A stretch of DNA of 64,000 nucleotides from Chelonoidis abingdonii (taxonomy: Eukaryota; Chordata; Testudines; Testudinidae). Below the pieces are notes generated by a model. That model was not told the origin of the DNA. It ran no database searches and saw only the letters and a program-made list of their open reading frames with translations. Position numbers and translations under genes: made by a program. How positions within the stretch are numbered: position 1 is the first letter of the stretch; each line of letters starts with the position of its first letter. The stretch lies in contig NC_133790.1 of the NCBI RefSeq assembly GCF_003597395.2, positions 26,619,167 through 26,683,166 on the forward strand, written 5' to 3'. Shown piece after piece: positions 60,295 through 64,000 of this stretch.

Positions 60295-60700
60295 TTGTAG
60301 CCTAACAGATTTTAAAGCTAGAATTGAAACTGTTATGAGCATCTACTCTAACCCTGCATAACGTAGGCCATAACATTTCACCCGGTTGCTTTTCCATTGA
60401 GCCCAGCAACTTGTGGTTGAACTACAGTATAGCTTTGATGTAAAGACTCAGAGTGGCAGAGAATCCACCATGTTCCATGGTAAACTGTTCCAGTGGTTAA
60501 TTACTCCCACTGTCACAAACTTGTGCTTTATGTGCAGTTTGAATTTGTCTAGCTTCCATATGTAGCCTGGATCGTTTCTTTGTCAAACAGATTAAAGAGC
60601 CCTCCACTAGCAAACAACTTCTCCCTGTGCAGGTAGTTATAGACTACCATCCTCTTAACCTTCTCTTCAATGAGCTAAATAGACCGAGCTCGTTAGGACT
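60295..60700 (-). mobile_element. CR1 LINE 3' portion, inverted
   Basis: The order ATTTCACCCGGTTGC, AGAGAATCCACCATG, CTGTTCCAGTGG, TTTGAATTTGTCTAGC, CAACTTCTCCCTG matches the inverted CR1 copy at 40.3 kb step by step (ACCCAGTTGC, AGAGAATCCACC, GTTTGTTCCAAC, TTTGAGTTTGTCTGGC). Degraded and non-coding. Confidence 0.75.
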
Positions 60701-60855
60701 GATTTTTAAAGATATGTAGGCACCTAAAGTTGCTATATCTAATAGGATTTTCAAAAGCTTCCCATTGATTTGCATTTATGGTCTTTTGAAAATCCTACTG
60801 TGCACCTAGCTGCATCTTTAGGCACTTAAATACCTTTAACAATCTGGCCCTTTAT
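60701..60855. mobile_element. Inverted-repeat MITE fragment
   Basis: ATATGTAGGCACCTAAAG and GGATTTTCAAAAG on the left mirror CTTTTGAAAATCC and CTTTAGGCACTTAAATACC on the right, giving a foldback of about 150 bases. Confidence 0.6.
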
Positions 60856-60948
60856 GTCTCTCACTGCTGGGTGTGTTTTGTAGACCTCAGAACATACTTG
60901 TAGCTACAAAAAAAAAGGAAACTTTCTTTTAAAAGTTGCTCATAGTTA

Positions 60949-62210
60949 TGTAATCAGAGTCAGGATGAGCTCTACCCTGACATCTGGTGGTGAATTATGG
61001 GGAGTGTGGAAAGGAATTTTAGGTATTTGCATTGGCACACCCACCCCATCTAGCATAGCCCACGGCAGCCTGGGATGGTTATTTTGAAAGCTCTGGGATC
61101 CCCAATTTCTTTGTTATTGGGGCAGGAGGAATAAAGTGTTGTCACCCTGATTATGTGAATGAGGAACTGAGACTGCTTTATGACAGAGATGTCTCAATAT
61201 CAATTAAATAGCACTTGCTAGACAAGGGACATGGGTGCCAAAACCCACTGAAATGAGAGAGGTTGGGGACTGGTGTGTGTACCTGATGGTATGGGCCCCT
61301 TTTGAGGGCCTGGAATGCTAATTGCACTTCCTCCTCTCTCCACTGTTGAAGAGTAGAGCTAATTTTGATTCCATTAGGAGTCCATCTAGAGGCTGTGGAG
61401 CTGAATTCATGTTGGGCCAATGGTGTACCAGCACTAGGGCTCCCCTACTACAAGCTGAAATCACTAAAAGAGCTAAACTTACTGAGCTGAGATCACTGAG
61501 TGCTGTGTTAACTAGTGGGAGAGCCTGAAGATCTATTGCTAAGCAGCTGGCAGAGTGGAGCAGTTTGCAGCATGTTGGAGCAGCCCATGGAACAGTGAAT
61601 GGAGTGGAGCGGTTTGCGGGGATGGCTGGAGTGGCTCACGGGTCAGCTGGAGGAGCGGCACAGTGGATGTAGTGGAGCTGATCGTGGTGAAGCCTGCAGC
61701 AGAACTCCAAGGAGAGGCATAGCAGTTGGCCCTGGCCCACGTAAGGTGCCCCTTAACACCCTGTGTGTGTGTGCACCCCCCATTTCCACCCAGGCTTGGG
61801 GGGTAAAACTCTGCAGATAAACTTTTGAACTCAGGGGTGGCATTGACCAGAGACTTTTGGGTTGTTGGACTTTGGGGTGATTGGACTTAAGACCCTAAGG
61901 GGGAAAGGACATTGCCAAACGCACTTGGAAGCGGGTTTTTGCTTATGTTTTGTGTTATAATCCTGTTTGTGGTGTTTCTCCAACATGATGCCGCATTGTT
62001 TCCCTCCTTTATTAAAAGGATTTTGCTACACTTGTGTTTGCGAGTGGGGAAGTATTGCCTCCTAGAGGCACCCGGGGGGGATGGTATGTAAGTGTCCCTG
62101 GTCACTGGGTGGGGGCTCGAGCCGGTTATGCATTGTCTTATTGAAACGGAACCCCTGGATACTGAACCCGGCCCTTGTTGCTGCCAACTCAGAGGGGCAG
62201 AAGGGTTACA
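60949..62210 (+). mobile_element. Long solo LTR (1.26 kb) with 4-bp target duplication
   Basis: Starts TGTAATCAGAGTCAGG and ends GCAGAAGGGTTACA. The terminal five bases are a perfect inverted repeat (TGTAA / TTACA), and GTTA flanks both sides (60945-60948, 62211-62214). The poly(A)-type ATTAAA lies near 62013 in CTTTATTAAAAGG, followed by T/G-rich sequence. The middle (61560-61690) is GGAGCAGTTTGCAG / GGAGCGGTTTGCGG-like repetition. No gag, pol or env sequence adjoins it. Confidence 0.8.
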
Positions 62211-62214
62211 GTTA

Positions 62215-63236
62215 CAATGTGTACATTACAAAGTAATACAAGGCCACTCATGCATTTTACAAGGCATGGAAAGTGCTGCAATTGGCTGATCATCGATTAC
62301 GGCTTCCTAAAATAAACTCCTGGCACCAGCAACACCACTGGACTTCCCCTTCTTGACAAAATTTACAGCTATTTTCCTTCTGGGAAATTCTTGTGGCTGT
62401 AAAAGGAAGGCAAGTCTCTAGCTTTGCCTGAGGGGAATTAGAAAAGCCTCTGTGGATTGACAGCATTCTGGAACAATTGGATATACAACACTCTCTTGAT
62501 TATGTGAATTTGTCCTGTTGATCAGATACATCTTCCCCAGCTCTCTTCTGGGTCATAAACATAGGCGAGTCCTGATGACATGGTTGTAAACTATGCTAAA
62601 AGTGAGGAGCTAGAGCACGGTGAAACACAACCTTTGGTTGGGGGCCAAATGGAATTGCAGAGAACAAGAAGTGACCATGCGATCCAAAAGCCACTGGATT
62701 TCAATGGTAGTCACTCTACTGACAGATGTCCAGTAAGAGGCAAAATAATTCTGTAGTCATGGGTTCAGCTTGTCTCCTCTGATCTGCATCCCCAGATGTC
62801 TGTAAACTACATGGATTTCATCTGTGATTGTCCTTTGGGTTTTATATCATGCTTTATTTGCGCCTGATTGTGTAAGGAACACGTTTAATAGTAGCCGTTA
62901 ATACTAATCCCTGTCGTGTGACTCTGATCCATATTGCATGGCTGCGGCCAGGAAATAAAGTTTTTTGACCTTTAGCAGCACTCCTGTATGCCACACCTTC
63001 CTTACATCCTGGCCGTGCTACCTGATTCTCTGCTTGCTTGGGGGTTACTCTCCTACTGTTCCAGTGGGGCATCTGTTTTCTCTTCATCTCCTCATATGTA
63101 GCAGTGGTGCCTGGTGGAAATAACTGGGCTCAGTTCCTGGTTTCCAGATGGTTTTATGACCATCCAAGGTTGTTCCTTCCAGCAAAGAACCTGGATGCCT
63201 GTAGTAGCATCTGTAAAAATGGAGGAGGAGCCAGCA
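62215..63236. other. Non-coding DNA
   Basis: Nothing recognised; short frames only. Confidence 0.5.
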
Positions 63237-63357
63237 TAAGATGACCAGACAGAAAGTGTGAAAAATTGGGACAGGGGTGGGGGGTAACAGGAGCCTATAT
63301 AAGAAAGACCCAAAAATCGGGACTGTCTCTATAAAATCGGGACATCTGGTCATCCTA
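63237..63357. mobile_element. TA-flanked inverted-repeat MITE, short form (copy 2)
   Basis: Left end TAAGATGACCAGACAG, right end GGGACATCTGGTCATCCTA, TA on both sides. The complement aligns almost base for base with the copy at 49856 (GGGACAGTCC, CTTATATAGGCTCCTGTTAC, CCCCTGTCCC). Confidence 0.82.
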
Positions 63358-64000
63358 AGCCAGCACCATATGACCTGTCAGTTTTCTATAGACCCCCGCC
63401 CCCGAAAGTGCTCCAGAGAGCAGTTTGAGACTGTGTCTGCATTAGTTTTGGAGTACAAGGAACAGAATAGCCTTTCCTGCAAGAGTGAACCAGGGGGGTT
63501 CTAGCACGTGCAAGATGATACACAGGTACGTGGATTTATTTTCTCTGCAGACTGTTGCCTATTTGTCATAGTGAATGCATTTGCTAGATGTCACTAGTTC
63601 CTGCCAGATGGCTCGCAGGTTTGTTTTAAGGCCTGAGGTGAGCACAGGAATAATTAAAATGATTGGGAATCTTAGCAGTAGGGATGGGTGAGGCGCTTCT
63701 GGGGAAACAGAATGATCTGAATCTTTGCCAAAAATTCAGACTGAAACCAAATAGAAACTGTTCAGGCTTTTTAACAGAAAAATCAGCTGATTCTCAATTA
63801 TGTTTGTCCTTTCTGTTGGGCTTTTGTGCTTCTGAGCTTGGCTGGGAATGGAAGCAGAAGAGACCACATCCTGTGAGGAAAGGTGTTTCTCTTTGTATTC
63901 TTGACCTAACTGGGAGAAGACAATGTGAGAAACCACCTGAGGGACCCTGTTATTGAGAGTGTTCCCACGCAGTTAGGCAGGACCATAGGGAGGAAGTATG
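63358..64000. other. Non-coding DNA to the window edge
   Basis: No recognised element. Minor open frames up to 97 residues without domains. Confidence 0.5.

Overview
The window is vertebrate nuclear DNA. It carries one complete protein-coding gene, the T-box transcription factor gene TBX3, on the + strand (coding exons from 8486 to 19073), followed by about 44 kb of non-coding DNA. The interspersed repeats point to a turtle, most likely a cryptodire. There are tRNA-derived SINEs of the hidden-necked-turtle (Cry) type, 3' tails of CR1 LINEs on both strands, and several LTR and MITE families that I recognise as typical of turtles. The species call is inference from repeat families; the TBX3 call rests on direct reading of the protein.

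Layout. 1-7.5 kb: upstream non-coding DNA with a long CA-rich tract (3.24-3.89 kb) and GC-rich sequence close to the gene. 7.5-7.64 kb: probable core promoter with two CCAAT boxes and a TATA-like element. 7.65-8.49 kb: probable 5' UTR. 8.49-19.07 kb: seven coding exons, all with GT-AG introns, joining in frame to a 719-residue protein. 19.07-20.68 kb: 3' UTR ending at a canonical AATAAA. 20.7-30.5 kb: downstream DNA almost free of transposons (one SINE), with a CpG island at 23.19-23.85 kb and a strong CTCF-type motif at 29.86 kb. 30.5-64 kb: transposon-rich DNA containing a hAT element nested in a CR1 copy, five LTR-type sequences without internal genes, Harbinger-like and TA-flanked MITEs, a decayed reverse-transcriptase tail, and two more CTCF-type motifs in divergent orientation at 42.7 and 47.0 kb.

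Biology. TBX3 is a DNA-binding repressor used in limb, heart conduction system, mammary/skin and endoderm development. In known vertebrates its 3' side faces TBX5, so the downstream half of this window is probably the proximal part of the TBX3-TBX5 regulatory interval. The low transposon density around the gene, the downstream CpG island and the CTCF-type motifs fit a developmental regulatory domain. I found no second protein-coding gene, RNA gene, CRISPR array or new multi-gene system. The more interesting leads are the CTCF motif cluster, the CpG island, the apparent absence of TBX3 alternative exon 2a, and the nested or structured mobile elements.
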